Source: Paenibacillus radicis (ex Gao et al. 2016) (GTDB lineage Bacteria > Bacillota > Bacilli > Paenibacillales > Paenibacillaceae). Taken from it: a stretch of DNA of 64,000 bases. Each line of letters opens with the position of its first letter. Position 1 is the stretch's first letter. The DNA lies in the NCBI RefSeq assembly GCF_014641555.1, contig NZ_BMHY01000012.1, positions 1 to 64,000 on the forward strand, in the 5' to 3' direction. The notes beneath the pieces were generated by a model. The model had not been told where the DNA came from. It worked only from the letters and a program-made list of their open reading frames with translations, and made no database searches. Position numbers and translations under genes: made by a program. Below are positions 10,265 to 19,785 of this stretch, in pieces.

Positions 10265-11014
10265 TTGGATTTTTGGGGCCTGCTGGTCCGAACCGTGATT
10301 ATTTACTTCATCGTATTTTTGATCATGAGGGCGATGGGGAAAAGGGAGATCGGGAAGCTGTCGGTTTTTGACCTTGTCATTTCCGTCATGATCGCGGAAA
10401 TTGCGGTTATCGTAATTGAGGATATGAGCCGTCCGATGATGGAGGGCATTATGCCAATGGTTGTATTGCTTGCCATTCAAGTGGGGATGGCGATAATTGG
10501 ACTGAAAAATCGCAAGTTTCGCCAGCTTATCGACGGCAAGCCAAGCATTATAATGGCGAAGGGTAAGCTCAACCGCGATGTGATGCGGAAGCAGCGCTAC
10601 AACTTGGATGATTTGATGCTGCAGCTGCGCGAGAATGGAATGAGCCGGCTCGCGGATGTGGAATTTGCTATTTTGGAGACGACAGGCAAGCTGTCTGTCA
10701 TTCCAAAGGAAAGTAAGGATGACCAGGATCACGATATGTCGCATGCACATCAATCCGAGCTGGGCGTTATAGACGATAACAAAAACGGATCGTCAAATAT
10801 TCCCCCTAAATACCGGTTTGAGACGCTGCCTGTTCCGCTTATTATGGATGGCAAAGTGCAGGATAATAACTTAACGCAATTAGAAAAAACGCGTTTTTGG
10901 CTAAAAAACGTGCTTCAGGAGCAAGGCGTCAACGATTTCAAAGAAGTGTTTCTTTGTACGATTGATCACAAAGGCCGAGTGTTTATCGATTCCGACCGAA
11001 AGCCGCGACCGTAG
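10265..11014 (+). CDS. DUF421 (YrbG/YetF-like) membrane protein
   Basis: About 249 residues. Three N-terminal membrane helices (LLVRTVIIYFIVFLIMRAMG, VFDLVISVMIAEIAVIVIE, PMVVLLAIQVGMAIIGL) precede a cytoplasmic region with the family motifs RQLIDGKPSIIMAKGKL and RQRYNLDDLMLQLRENG-like sequence. A charged His/Asp-rich insert lies near residue 160. An ATG at 10244 is in frame, but GAGGAGG at 10249-10255 lies inside that extension and is 9 nt from the TTG at 10265, so TTG is the more likely start. yrbG has this place in B. subtilis. Confidence 0.82.
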   Translation: MDFWGLLVRTVIIYFIVFLIMRAMGKREIGKLSVFDLVISVMIAEIAVIVIEDMSRPMMEGIMPMVVLLAIQVGMAIIGLKNRKFRQLIDGKPSIIMAKGKLNRDVMRKQRYNLDDLMLQLRENGMSRLADVEFAILETTGKLSVIPKESKDDQDHDMSHAHQSELGVIDDNKNGSSNIPPKYRFETLPVPLIMDGKVQDNNLTQLEKTRFWLKNVLQEQGVNDFKEVFLCTIDHKGRVFIDSDRKPRP

Positions 11015-11060
11015 CGGGAAGGGAGTTATCCCTTCTGCTGCAGGCGCGGCTTTTTTTCTT
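11001..11060. terminator. Bidirectional terminator between the DUF421 gene and spoVB
   Basis: Outer stem AGCCGCG (11001-11007) with CGCGGCT (11045-11051), inner stem AAGGGA with TCCCTT, then T7. It separates two convergent genes. Confidence 0.75.
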
Positions 11061-12656
11061 TTACTTGAACCATCGTCCGAGTAAAGGAACTCTGGCGATA
11101 TCATAACGGTCGATGATTCGCATCCATATCATGAGCAGTAAATAAACGATTACACTGGCGGCGCAGGCAATCAATAAATTGCTCCATTCTGCCGGAAGCG
11201 GCTCACGGTTCATCGTCCATCTGGCGGCTGCGCCCATGACGACCATTGCCGCGCCAACTTTGAGGAAATCGAGCATTTTCATCCGGAAACCGATAAAGCG
11301 GAGAACGCTTATATAATGAAGGCCGGTAACGAGCACAATATTGACGTTGATGGCAATCAAAGCTCCGTAAATGCCGAATTCGGGTTTGGAGGCAAGCTGT
11401 ACGATGAGTACAAGTTTCACAACCGCACCGATAAACGTATTCATCAGCGCTGTTCCCGGCTTATCTAGTGCCTGAAGCGCTGCCTGCAGGGGAGCCTGCA
11501 AATAAATAAAGAGGCCGATTGGTGCCATCAGTTGAAGCATCGGCGCAATTTCTGCGTGATTGTACATAAGGCGGCATAGCGGCTCAGCAAACAATCCCAT
11601 GACGACGACGAACGGAGCGCCGGCAACGAGCGCCAGCCGCATCGATTGATGCATCCGCTTATGAATGGTAATCCGGTCGCCGCGTGCAGCCGCTTCCGAA
11701 AGGGATGGGACGAGTGAGGAGGCCAATGAGTAAGTTAGCGCTGTAGGCAGCAGCAGTAAAGGGATAATCATGCCTTGCAGTGCTCCATATTGTGCGGTAG
11801 CTTTACCAGTGGCAATTCCTGCCGCAGCCAGGCTGCGCGCTGTAAAGATCGACTCCAGCAAATAGGATAAAGAGCCGACCATACGGCTTGCCGTCACTGG
11901 AATGGAAAGCTTGAGCAAACGCCGCATAACCGGAGTGCGCGGGAGAGATGCATCTTCCTCAGTGGAATCAGCATCAGCTCCGTTTTCGTTGCTGCTGCTT
12001 GCGTGTCCCTGCCGTTTTTCCTTCATGCGTTCATTCGCGTATTTAATCAGCATGACGGCCAAGCCGCCGATTTCGCCAACGACCACGCCAAGCATGGCGC
12101 CAGCCGCTGCCCACTCTACTCCTTTAGGCAGGAGCAGGAAAGCGAAAGTCAGCGAGCAGATGATACGAATGACCGTCTCCGTTATCTGAGATACGGCGGT
12201 TGGCACCATATCTTGCTTGCCTTGAAAGTAGCCCCGGTAGACCGAAGAAATGCCGACAATGAGCAGCAGTGGTGTCATCGTTAGCAGAGTACGGTATACA
12301 CGGGCGTCAGGCAGCAAATGTGCTGTAATCCATGGCGCAAACAGCAGCAGCGCAGAAGTCATTAGCAGCGCAAGGCACACGGTAAGTACCATTGCATTGC
12401 GGAAAATTTGTTTTACGCGCGCAGAATCGCCTCGGGACTCTGCCTCGGCGATCCACTTGGCGACAGCAAGCGGAATCCCGCCGGTAATTACAGTCAGCAT
12501 GACGGCAAGAAACGGGTAGCTTAATTGATAGAGTCCGACTCCCTCCGCGCCAATAATGCGAGGAAGAGCAATGCGCGGCACAAATCCGAGAATCCGGTTT
12601 ATGACGCCGGCAGCTAATAAAATCATGGCCCCTTTAATGAAATTTTGTTTCGTCAT
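11061..12656 (-). CDS. spoVB: Stage V sporulation protein B / MurJ-type lipid flippase
   Basis: 531 residues with about 14 hydrophobic segments, fitting the MOP-superfamily polysaccharide exporters. The N-terminus (KQNFIKGAMILLAAGVINRILGFVPRIALPRIIGAEGVGLYQL) is typical of SpoVB. A charged cytoplasmic loop lies near residues 210-240. SpoVB is needed for spore cortex synthesis, probably as a lipid II flippase in the outer forespore membrane. Position next to comN and secD matches B. subtilis. Confidence 0.9.
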   Translation of the reverse strand: MTKQNFIKGAMILLAAGVINRILGFVPRIALPRIIGAEGVGLYQLSYPFLAVMLTVITGGIPLAVAKWIAEAESRGDSARVKQIFRNAMVLTVCLALLMTSALLLFAPWITAHLLPDARVYRTLLTMTPLLLIVGISSVYRGYFQGKQDMVPTAVSQITETVIRIICSLTFAFLLLPKGVEWAAAGAMLGVVVGEIGGLAVMLIKYANERMKEKRQGHASSSNENGADADSTEEDASLPRTPVMRRLLKLSIPVTASRMVGSLSYLLESIFTARSLAAAGIATGKATAQYGALQGMIIPLLLLPTALTYSLASSLVPSLSEAAARGDRITIHKRMHQSMRLALVAGAPFVVVMGLFAEPLCRLMYNHAEIAPMLQLMAPIGLFIYLQAPLQAALQALDKPGTALMNTFIGAVVKLVLIVQLASKPEFGIYGALIAINVNIVLVTGLHYISVLRFIGFRMKMLDFLKVGAAMVVMGAAARWTMNREPLPAEWSNLLIACAASVIVYLLLMIWMRIIDRYDIARVPLLGRWFK

Positions 12657-12878
12657 CCAATTCCCTCATCTCTTCTTCTACGACTCGCGCCCGTCCGAAA
12701 TCTAGCCGATGCGATGGAGACAGGCTTCCCGTACATCTTTATGCGCGGCATGTCCGATTCATGAATCATCCAAATTTATCAATTCGAAAATCCATGCAGG
12801 AATATGAAGATGGCATAGCGAATATGTAGCGTGCGATGCGGGTATTGAATTACGAGTACAAGAGCAGGAGGAAGCGCC

Positions 12879-13118
12879 ATGAGGGATGACGAGCTCAACA
12901 GCATGATCGAGCAACTGTGCAGCAGCAAAGCGGAGGAGTTTCATCTCATCGGGTACGAGCATGTGACGGCGAGGGAAGTCTGGGCTTGCGTCAGCGAGAA
13001 GTACAACAAAACCGGACAGCCTGAACTTCATCAAATCGTAAATGACATTTTGTCGCTGAAGGTGACTAAATTTATGAATTTCATGACGTTAAACGCTTAC
13101 CGGGGAACCCATTTCTAA
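12879..13118 (+). CDS. comN: Post-transcriptional regulator ComN
   Basis: 79 residues. The sequence (IEQLCSSKAEEFHLIGYEHVTAREVWACV...ILSLKVTKFMNFMTLNAY) fits the ComN/YrzD family, which promotes accumulation of comE mRNA and localises at division sites in B. subtilis. The length and the position between spoVB and secDF match that species. The start has GGAGGAAG upstream. A terminator follows. Confidence 0.85.
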   Translation: MRDDELNSMIEQLCSSKAEEFHLIGYEHVTAREVWACVSEKYNKTGQPELHQIVNDILSLKVTKFMNFMTLNAYRGTHF

Positions 13119-13144
13119 TCCTCATCAGAAGGGTTCTTTTTTTT
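13105..13144 (+). terminator. Terminator after comN
   Basis: GAACCC (13105-13110) pairs with GGGTTC (13131-13136), followed by T8. The loop is long, and the left arm lies in the last codons of comN. Confidence 0.6.
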
Positions 13145-13171
13145 GACTCGCATTTTACTCGCAAGTATAAT
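13143..13171 (+). promoter_or_regulatory. Sigma-A promoter for secD-secF
   Basis: TTGACT (13143-13148), 17-nt spacer, TATAAT (13166-13171), 36 nt before the secD start. A near-perfect match that overlaps the T-run of the comN terminator. Confidence 0.82.
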
Positions 13172-13206
13172 AGGAATATTGAGATCATAAGGGGGACTAT
13201 GAACGT

Positions 13207-14439
13207 ATGAATTGGAAGAGATTAGCAGCCTTCCTTGGGATCGTTGTCATTATGTTTGGCGTGATCGCTTGGAGCAGCCCGTCATTGGTCAAAAATATGC
13301 GACTGGGGCTGGATTTGAAAGGCGGATTTGAAGTTTTGTACGAAGCTTCTCCACTGGAAGGCGGAGAGAAGGTTACTCCCGAATCGCTTCGTAAAACGGC
13401 AAGCAGTCTGGCAGACCGGGCGGACAAGCTTGGTATCGCAGAGCCTGAAGTAACGACTGAGGGCACCAACCGCATTCGCGTTAGACTTGCCGGCGTCTCC
13501 AATGAGGAAGAAGTCAGAAAGGTTATTAACAAACCTGTCAATCTGACGTTCCGCGATCCTGACGGCAAAATTATGCTGAACGGTAACGACTTCGTGCAAA
13601 ACGCGGCTAAAGTCGAGTATGACCAAGTGGGTAACCCAATCGTTACGATCAAGCTGAAAAGCGCGAAGAAATTCGAAGAGGTAACGACGGAGCTGACAGG
13701 CAAGAGACTGGCCATCTATCTGGATGAAGAACAACTCTCCAATCCAATGGTCAACTATCCGATTAGCGGGGGTTCCGCTCAAATTACGGGTGATTTCACT
13801 CATGACGAAGCCAATAACCTGAGAGATACGATCAACTTGGGCGCGTTGTCGCTGAAGCTGACTGAGAAGTACACGCAAAGCGTCGGAGCCAAGCTTGGAC
13901 AACAATCGCTGCAGGATACCGTTGGCGCAGGCCTTATCGGTACAGCTATCGTTCTGTTGTTTCTCGTCATCCTGTTCCGGATCCCGGGCGTTGTTGCCGG
14001 CATCACGGTATTAACGTATACATGGCTTCTTGTACTCGTCTTCGAGCTCTTGAACGCTACCTTAACCTTGCCGGGCATAGCCGCATTCGTACTCGGTATA
14101 GGCATGGCGGTTGACGCCAATATCATTATGTATGAGCGAATAAAGGAAGAGATCCGAAGCGGCAAAAGCTTGCTGTCGTCGCTTAAAGCCGGCTCGAAAA
14201 ACTCGTTCCGTACCATTATGGATGCGAACATTACGAACATTATTGCCAGCGGTGTTCTCTACTACATTGGCAACGGGGCAATCCGCGGCTTTGCGCTGAC
14301 GATGATTTACAGTATTCTCGTCAGTATCGTAACGAATATTTTCCTGGCGCGCCTGCTAATCCATCTGCTGATTCGCAGCAACCTGTTTACGAAACCTAGC
14401 TATTTCGGCGTGAAGGAGGCAGAAATCCGTGAACTTTAA
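13207..14439 (+). CDS. secD: Protein translocase subunit SecD
   Basis: 410 residues. N-terminal membrane helix, then the motif MRLGLDLKGGFEVLYE, a periplasmic-type domain, and a C-terminal RND-like bundle with LGIGMAVDANIIMYERIKEE. SecDF uses the proton gradient to aid late steps of protein export. B. subtilis carries a fused SecDF; here secD and secF are separate genes, secF starting inside the last 11 nt of secD. Confidence 0.96.
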   Translation: MNWKRLAAFLGIVVIMFGVIAWSSPSLVKNMRLGLDLKGGFEVLYEASPLEGGEKVTPESLRKTASSLADRADKLGIAEPEVTTEGTNRIRVRLAGVSNEEEVRKVINKPVNLTFRDPDGKIMLNGNDFVQNAAKVEYDQVGNPIVTIKLKSAKKFEEVTTELTGKRLAIYLDEEQLSNPMVNYPISGGSAQITGDFTHDEANNLRDTINLGALSLKLTEKYTQSVGAKLGQQSLQDTVGAGLIGTAIVLLFLVILFRIPGVVAGITVLTYTWLLVLVFELLNATLTLPGIAAFVLGIGMAVDANIIMYERIKEEIRSGKSLLSSLKAGSKNSFRTIMDANITNIIASGVLYYIGNGAIRGFALTMIYSILVSIVTNIFLARLLIHLLIRSNLFTKPSYFGVKEAEIREL

Positions 14440-15349
14440 TACGACGGTGCATTTCGACTTTATTAAACACCGCAAGAAGTTTTTCTCATTCTCGATCATC
14501 TTGACGGTGCTTGGTATTGTGTCGCTCCTTGTATTCAATCTGAACTACGGGGTCGATTTCAAAGCCGGCACGAATATGGATATTTCGGTTGGTCAAAAAT
14601 TGACGCAAGCCGATGCGAAGGCTGTAATTGAGAGCGTTGGTATTACAGATGTCATTCCAACAGTCGGCGGCGACAAGGGCGACCGGGTATCCGCGCGCTT
14701 CGATGAAGTGCTGGAGCAAAACAAAGTAAAAGAAATTGAAGGTGCATTTACGGCAAAATATGGCGAAAATGTATCATCCGAAGTCAATATCGTATCGCCG
14801 GACATGGCGCAAGAGCTTGGCAAGAAGACGATTGTTGCTGTACTTGTAGCCAGCTTGCTCATCATGTTTTATGTGATGATCCGATTTGAATGGCGGTTTG
14901 CGCTTGCGGCAAACATCGCGATTTTATATGATGCTTTTGTCGTTGTTACGATCTTCTCGATCTTCCGGCTGGAAGTCGATCTGCCATTTATCGCAGCAAT
15001 TTTGACGACGATCGGTTACTCCATCAACGATAAAATCGTTATCTTCGACCGTATTCGGGAAAATTTGCGCTTCGGCAAGTTTAAAAACAATGAGCAGCTT
15101 GCGGAAATGGTTAACCAAAGCTTGTGGCAGACGATGGCGCGGAATCTTTATACGGTATTGGCCGTATTAATAATTGCAGTCTGCTTATTCATTTTCGGCA
15201 GCGAATCGATCAAACTGTTTGCTTTGGCGAAAATGATCGGTCTGGCAAGTGGCGCATACTCGTCCATTTGTATCGCGGCTCCGCTTTGGCTGGTGCTTAA
15301 AGGCAAACAAAAGCCAAAAACGTCCCAACCGGCAAAATCGGCTGTTTAA
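14429..15349 (+). CDS. secF: Protein translocase subunit SecF
   Basis: 306 residues. SecF pattern: FDFIKHRKKFFSFSIILTVLG, GVDFKAGTNMDI and the C-terminal TTIGYSINDKIVIFDRIREN with six membrane helices. The start is GTG, overlapping secD by 11 nt, which implies coupling. The CDF-like gene follows without a terminator. Confidence 0.96.
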   Translation: MNFNTTVHFDFIKHRKKFFSFSIILTVLGIVSLLVFNLNYGVDFKAGTNMDISVGQKLTQADAKAVIESVGITDVIPTVGGDKGDRVSARFDEVLEQNKVKEIEGAFTAKYGENVSSEVNIVSPDMAQELGKKTIVAVLVASLLIMFYVMIRFEWRFALAANIAILYDAFVVVTIFSIFRLEVDLPFIAAILTTIGYSINDKIVIFDRIRENLRFGKFKNNEQLAEMVNQSLWQTMARNLYTVLAVLIIAVCLFIFGSESIKLFALAKMIGLASGAYSSICIAAPLWLVLKGKQKPKTSQPAKSAV

Positions 15350-15385
15350 CTATTTAAAGAAGTGGAATACCACGCTGGAGGCTAT

Positions 15386-16297
15386 ATGTCAATCAAACAA
15401 CGGTATGCTGATGCAGAGACGGCTAGTCGCTCGGACTTGTGGGGAAATGCGGCGCTCGCGTTGTTTAAAGGCATTGTCGCCGTATTGTCGGGCAGCAAAG
15501 TGCTCCTCGCCGACGCGTTTCGCTCGGCGGGGCAAGCAGTTGCGGCATTTGCCGCACTGACCGGCATTCGGCTTCGGAGCAGCAAGCGGGAGGCTTCGGA
15601 GGACGGCAAGGGCTCAGCTTCGCGAATCGCTGCGATCATACTGCCGATTGCTCTCATTATCGCGGGAGTGGAAATCGGCATCGCTGCGGGAAAAGATATT
15701 TGGATGGCTGGGCAGCAGCCGCTTCAGGCACCGCATTGGAGCGCACTGGCTGCCATTGTCGCGGGCATTGTCGTGCAGCAGCTTCTGCTGCCGGTCAGGG
15801 AGAGGCAATGGGGCTTGCTGGCTTCACTTACTGCCTTGATCGGTACGGGCGGTGCTTTGGTCGGCCAAGCGATAGGCGTCAAATCGCTCTATTACTTTGA
15901 ACCGGCGGCGGCGATTGCTATATCGGTCATGTTAGCGGCGGGCGGCTGCAAGTTGCTAGCGGAAGCATCTCGCAAGCAATACGCTGCCAGCGTCCAGCAC
16001 GAGGATGCGGATGATCTTATGCAGCTGATCCAACGGGTAGAAGGCGTCATAACGGTAGAATCGCTGCAGGCGAAGGAGCATGGCCATTACGTGGTAGCTG
16101 ATGTTGTTATTAGCGTCAATCCGCGTATTTCCGTGCTGGAAGGGCATGACATTGCCAAGCGGGTCAAACAGCTGCTGCTGCTTCGGTTCACCCATTTGAC
16201 GGATGTTACGATTCATGTCGAGCCCTATGATCCGGGTTATCCGTACAAATCGAACCATGATCCGAATCAAGAGCATGCGCCGACGCTGCTGCAATAG
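15386..16297 (+). CDS. Degenerate cation diffusion facilitator (CDF)-like membrane protein
   Basis: 303 residues from the ATG at 15386 (TGGAGG upstream; a GTG at 15362 is possible). The fold is CDF-like: an N-terminal segment like family helices 1-2 (FKGIVAVLSGSKVLLADAFRSAGQ), six hydrophobic segments, then a ferredoxin-like C-terminal domain (VEGVITVESLQAKEHGHYVVADVVISVNP, VTIHVEPYDP). The usual D-x2-H-x3-D metal motif of helix 2 reads D-A-F-R-S-A-G-Q, and the helix 5 HxxxD site is not recognisable (LLASLTALIGTGG). Transport activity is therefore doubtful. It lies between secF and recJ with no terminator on either side. Confidence 0.75.
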   Translation: MSIKQRYADAETASRSDLWGNAALALFKGIVAVLSGSKVLLADAFRSAGQAVAAFAALTGIRLRSSKREASEDGKGSASRIAAIILPIALIIAGVEIGIAAGKDIWMAGQQPLQAPHWSALAAIVAGIVVQQLLLPVRERQWGLLASLTALIGTGGALVGQAIGVKSLYYFEPAAAIAISVMLAAGGCKLLAEASRKQYAASVQHEDADDLMQLIQRVEGVITVESLQAKEHGHYVVADVVISVNPRISVLEGHDIAKRVKQLLLLRFTHLTDVTIHVEPYDPGYPYKSNHDPNQEHAPTLLQ

Positions 16298-16336
16298 AAG
16301 TAACGAACGGAATGTCAGGAAGGGGTTGAACTCGGC

Positions 16337-18376
16337 GTGATACAAGCAAAGACACGCTGGATTTTGGCGCCTTGGAGCAATGAACATGAATTGGCCGCTG
16401 ACCTGCTGGGAGAGAAACTGGACGTCCCGCCTCTCGTTGCTAAGCTGCTCGTACAAAGGGGCTACGGCAAAGTTGAAGAGGCCGAAGCCTTTCTCCGGGG
16501 CGGCGACGAGCAGCTGCATGATCCATTTCTATTGAAAGGGATGGCAGAGGCGGTTGCCCGCATCAAGGAAGCGGCAGACAAAGGCCAGAAAATACGAATA
16601 TACGGAGACTACGATGCAGACGGGGTGTCAAGCACCTCTCTGCTCGTTCATGTCTTCCGGGAGCTTGGCTATCATTTCGATTATTATATTCCTCACCGTG
16701 CTTTGGAAGGCTACGGCTTGAATCGTACGGCACTTGAGCTGGCGGCTGCCGATGACGTGAAACTAATCGTTACGGTGGATACCGGCATCAGCGCCTATGA
16801 AGAAATCGAATTCGCTAAGCAGTTAGGTCTCGACGTTGTCGTAACTGACCATCACGAGCCGCCAGAGCGGATTCCCGATGCCTGTGCAGTCGTCAATCCG
16901 AAACGGGAGGATTGCTCCTATCCGTTCAAAGGCTTGGCTGGCGTAGGCGTCGCTTTCAAGCTGGCGCAAGCGCTGATGGGACGGATTCCGATGGAGTGGA
17001 CGGATATCGTCGCTTTAGGCACGATTGCGGATATTATGCCGCTGGTCGGCGAGAACCGTTATATCGTCCGCTGCGGATTAGACCGCCTGCGTGATACGGG
17101 CAACATCGGTTTTCGCGCGCTTGCGGAAGCCGCAGGCTTCGAGCTTGAGGGGGTAACCTCCACGACGGTTGCTTTCAGTATGGCTCCGAGAATTAATGCG
17201 GCGGGGCGACTCGATCATGCCAAGCGGGCTGTGGAGCTTCTGACGACAAGCCATTACGATGATGCCATTCTAGCGGCATCATCTCTTGATGTCTTGAACA
17301 AGGATCGCCAGCGCATCGTTGAGAGCATTACGAAGGAAGCTGCGCAGCAATGGGATGAGAAATGTGTGGCGGCGAAGACGGAGGGAAGACCTGTTCCCTC
17401 CGTTATTGTGCTGGCCGGCGAAGGCTGGAATGTCGGTGTTATCGGCATTGTAGCCTCCAAGCTGCTGGAGCGTCACTACAAGCCCGTCGTCATTCTCGGA
17501 ATAGACGGCGAGAGCGGCATGTGCAAAGGCTCGGCACGGTCCATCGATGGCTATGACCTGCATGCGGCGCTTACTGAGTGCGACGAGCTGATGGACCATT
17601 ATGGCGGGCATCAGGCGGCTGCTGGCATGAGCCTGCACCGGGACCGTTTAGCCGAGCTGGAGAGCCGTCTTGGTTTGCTAGCTGATGAGTGGCTGACGGA
17701 GCAGGATTGGATTCCAAAAACACCCGTGGACCTCGTATGCGATGTCCGCGATGCAAGCGTGGAAACGATCACCCAGCTGTCGCAGCTGGAGCCTTTCGGT
17801 GCGGGAAATCCGTCCCCGCGCTTGCTGTTTCAAGGAGCAGAGCTTTCGGAGCGTCGTACGATGGGCAAAGAATCGAAGCATCTGAAGCTCTCGCTCCGCA
17901 GCAGTGACTCACGAAGCCGTGCGGCTCTGGAGGCTGTAGGCTTCAGCATGGGGGACTTATCCGCCCAATTGCAAAATGGTACGCCTATCGATGTGATCGG
18001 CGAGCTGTCGATCAATGAATGGAACGGCCAGCGCAAGCCGCAGCTGCTCATTCAAGACTTGTATGTCGGCGAGAATGCGGTGAAATTTCCGGAACGGCAG
18101 CATTTTGGACAAGTGTATCAATTGCTGCGGGAGTGGAAGCAGGTCCCTTTAGCAGGGCTTACGGAGCGTCTCTCGCCGTTATGCGGCTGGGCTCCCGAGA
18201 CGGTAGGGATGATGCTGCTCGTATTTCGCGATTTGGCATTTATTGAGATGGATAATGAATATGTATCTGTCGTCCCTTCTCCGCAGAAGCGTGATCTAAG
18301 CACCTCTGCGCATTACCGGTCGGAGAAGCGCAAGGCAGAGTCTGCACCGCATGTCGTGTATGAAGAATTGGCATAA
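16337..18376 (+). CDS. recJ: Single-stranded-DNA-specific exonuclease RecJ
   Basis: 679 residues. 5'-3' ssDNA exonuclease of recombination and repair. DHH-family motifs appear in order: IYGDYDADGVSST, VTVDTGIS, VVTDHHEPPE, GTIADIMPL, and the DHHA1 signature GGHQAAAGMSL. An OB-fold and a C-terminal region follow. It is shorter than the Bacillus protein I recall (about 780 residues), mostly at the C-terminus. The start is GTG behind an AGGAAGGGG site. It precedes apt, as in Bacillus. Confidence 0.95.
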   Translation: MIQAKTRWILAPWSNEHELAADLLGEKLDVPPLVAKLLVQRGYGKVEEAEAFLRGGDEQLHDPFLLKGMAEAVARIKEAADKGQKIRIYGDYDADGVSSTSLLVHVFRELGYHFDYYIPHRALEGYGLNRTALELAAADDVKLIVTVDTGISAYEEIEFAKQLGLDVVVTDHHEPPERIPDACAVVNPKREDCSYPFKGLAGVGVAFKLAQALMGRIPMEWTDIVALGTIADIMPLVGENRYIVRCGLDRLRDTGNIGFRALAEAAGFELEGVTSTTVAFSMAPRINAAGRLDHAKRAVELLTTSHYDDAILAASSLDVLNKDRQRIVESITKEAAQQWDEKCVAAKTEGRPVPSVIVLAGEGWNVGVIGIVASKLLERHYKPVVILGIDGESGMCKGSARSIDGYDLHAALTECDELMDHYGGHQAAAGMSLHRDRLAELESRLGLLADEWLTEQDWIPKTPVDLVCDVRDASVETITQLSQLEPFGAGNPSPRLLFQGAELSERRTMGKESKHLKLSLRSSDSRSRAALEAVGFSMGDLSAQLQNGTPIDVIGELSINEWNGQRKPQLLIQDLYVGENAVKFPERQHFGQVYQLLREWKQVPLAGLTERLSPLCGWAPETVGMMLLVFRDLAFIEMDNEYVSVVPSPQKRDLSTSAHYRSEKRKAESAPHVVYEELA

Positions 18377-18410
18377 TGGATTTGTACGAACAGAAGGGAT
18401 TGAATGTTAA

Positions 18411-18932
18411 ATGAGTTTGAACTTTAAAGATTATATCCGGGTAATCCTTGATTATCCGCAGCCGGGCATTCGCTTCAAGGACATTACGACACTTTTGAAG
18501 GATGGCCCTGCATACCGCGCCGCGATCGAGGAAATGCGCAAGCTCGTCGAGCACCTGCAAATTGACGTTATCGCCGGCCCTGAGGCTCGCGGTTTCGTAG
18601 TAGGCGCACCGTTGGCGTTAGCGCTTGGCGTAGGCTTCGTGCCAATTCGCAAGCCCGGCAAGCTGCCAGGCGAGACGATTGAGGCAGGTTATAATCTGGA
18701 ATACGGCAAGGACAGCCTTGCGATGCATAAGGATGCGATCCAGCCGGGTCAACGTGTGCTCATTGCCGACGACTTGCTTGCGACAGGCGGTACGATTGCC
18801 ACCTCCATCAATCTGGTTCGCCAGCTGGGCGGAGAGATTGTTGGCGCAGCATTCTTGATTGAGCTTACTTACTTAACGGGCCGGGAGAAATTGGACGGCA
18901 TCGAAGTGGCTTCGCTTATTAACTACGACTAG
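18411..18932 (+). CDS. apt: Adenine phosphoribosyltransferase
   Basis: 173 residues, normal length. It salvages adenine to AMP using PRPP. The motifs [39 protein letters not shown] and the PRPP loop [13 protein letters not shown] are all present. In Bacillus, relA follows directly; here about 7.5 kb intervene. A strong terminator follows. Confidence 0.97.
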   Translation: MSLNFKDYIRVILDYPQPGIRFKDITTLLKDGPAYRAAIEEMRKLVEHLQIDVIAGPEARGFVVGAPLALALGVGFVPIRKPGKLPGETIEAGYNLEYGKDSLAMHKDAIQPGQRVLIADDLLATGGTIATSINLVRQLGGEIVGAAFLIELTYLTGREKLDGIEVASLINYD

Positions 18933-18984
18933 AAGATAGCTGCTCGTCAGAAGAACGGAACTGTATCGAACAATATTGTAGTAA

Positions 18985-19032
18985 AGAAGCACCTCAATTC
19001 CGCTGTAAAGGCGGTATTGAGGTGCTTCTTTT
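18985..19032 (+). terminator. Strong terminator after apt
   Basis: A stem of about 20 bp (AAGAAGCACCTCAAT... with ...ATTGAGGTGCTTCTT) with one mismatch and a short loop near 19005-19010, then TTTT. Confidence 0.9.
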
Positions 19033-19122
19033 ATGCGAAAGAGATTCCAGGCAAAGCAGGTTGCCCGCGATGTAAAAACGATAGAGGTCATCTGCTTGGT
19101 CGCTCTCAATCCATATTATTGG

Positions 19123-19473
19123 CTAATAAACTTGATGCAAACTAGCTGGCTCTACACCGCCATTAGATCCTTGGAAATCTCCTTTAAGAATATAAGTACC
19201 TGAGCTTAGATATCCTAACGATATGTCTATCGGACTCGATGTTGGAGTAATATTCACGGTAGTTGAAAATACTTTGGAAAGTTGACCATTTGGCGATTTG
19301 GAATATAGCGAAAGGACAACGGTATCATTAGTACCACTCCATACAGCAGCATTTAATTTATACTGAGCTGGTTGATATACCGTCAATTCATGCGAAGTCG
19401 CTGTGTAGGCGGCAAATGCATGAGTAGAGAAAGAGAAACAAGCGATTAATAGAATTAAAACGATTTTTTTCAT
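19123..19473 (-). CDS. Small secreted protein of unknown function
   Basis: 116 residues. An N-terminal signal peptide (MKKIVLILLIACFSFSTHAFA) is followed by a Ser/Thr-rich, beta-type sequence (YTATSHELTVYQPAQYKL, YLSSGTYILKGDFQG), resembling a small all-beta domain. The ATG at 19473 is preferred because GGGAGGT lies 7 nt upstream; a GTG at 19482 would overlap it. No family was recognised. It belongs to the accessory block between apt and relA. Confidence 0.65.
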   Translation of the reverse strand: MKKIVLILLIACFSFSTHAFAAYTATSHELTVYQPAQYKLNAAVWSGTNDTVVLSLYSKSPNGQLSKVFSTTVNITPTSSPIDISLGYLSSGTYILKGDFQGSNGGVEPASLHQVY

Positions 19474-19607
19474 AGAAAACACCTCCCTTCATATTTTGAA
19501 ATATTAATTAAGGAAAAGTATGTAACGATGTATTATACGCAATTTGTTTATTGCTATGACATTAAAATGGAAATTTGTCATTGATAAACGAAAATCTAAA
19601 GTATTTC

Positions 19608-19640
19608 ATGAAGTCACTCAAATGAGTGGCTTCATTTTGT
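19608..19640 (+). terminator. Terminator-like hairpin in the intergenic region
   Basis: ATGAAGTCACTC with GAGTGGCTTCAT (one mismatch) around a short loop, followed by TTTTGTT. No gene reads clearly into it from the left on the plus strand. Confidence 0.5.
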
Positions 19641-19740
19641 TGCCTATGAAAGGGGTGATAATTAAAGCAATCGATAAATCGCAAATGATGTTAGATATAT
19701 GTTATTTATTAATATGTACGGAAGACTCATGTTAGATGGT

Positions 19741-19785
19741 AACGGATTCATTTTTTCGCTTCATTTTTGCAAACGGATTCATTTT
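19741..19785. promoter_or_regulatory. Two 14-bp direct repeats at 31-bp spacing, candidate regulator sites
   Basis: AACGGATTCATTTT occurs at 19741-19754 and 19772-19785. A 31-bp period is three helical turns, as expected for an AraC-type dimer binding one face of the DNA. It lies about 120 nt upstream of the TACAAT element. Confidence 0.45.

Noticed and set aside
19544-19735. 63-codon frame in the region before the LplBCA operon
   Set aside because: No ribosome site, runs through a terminator-like hairpin and has no recognisable content.
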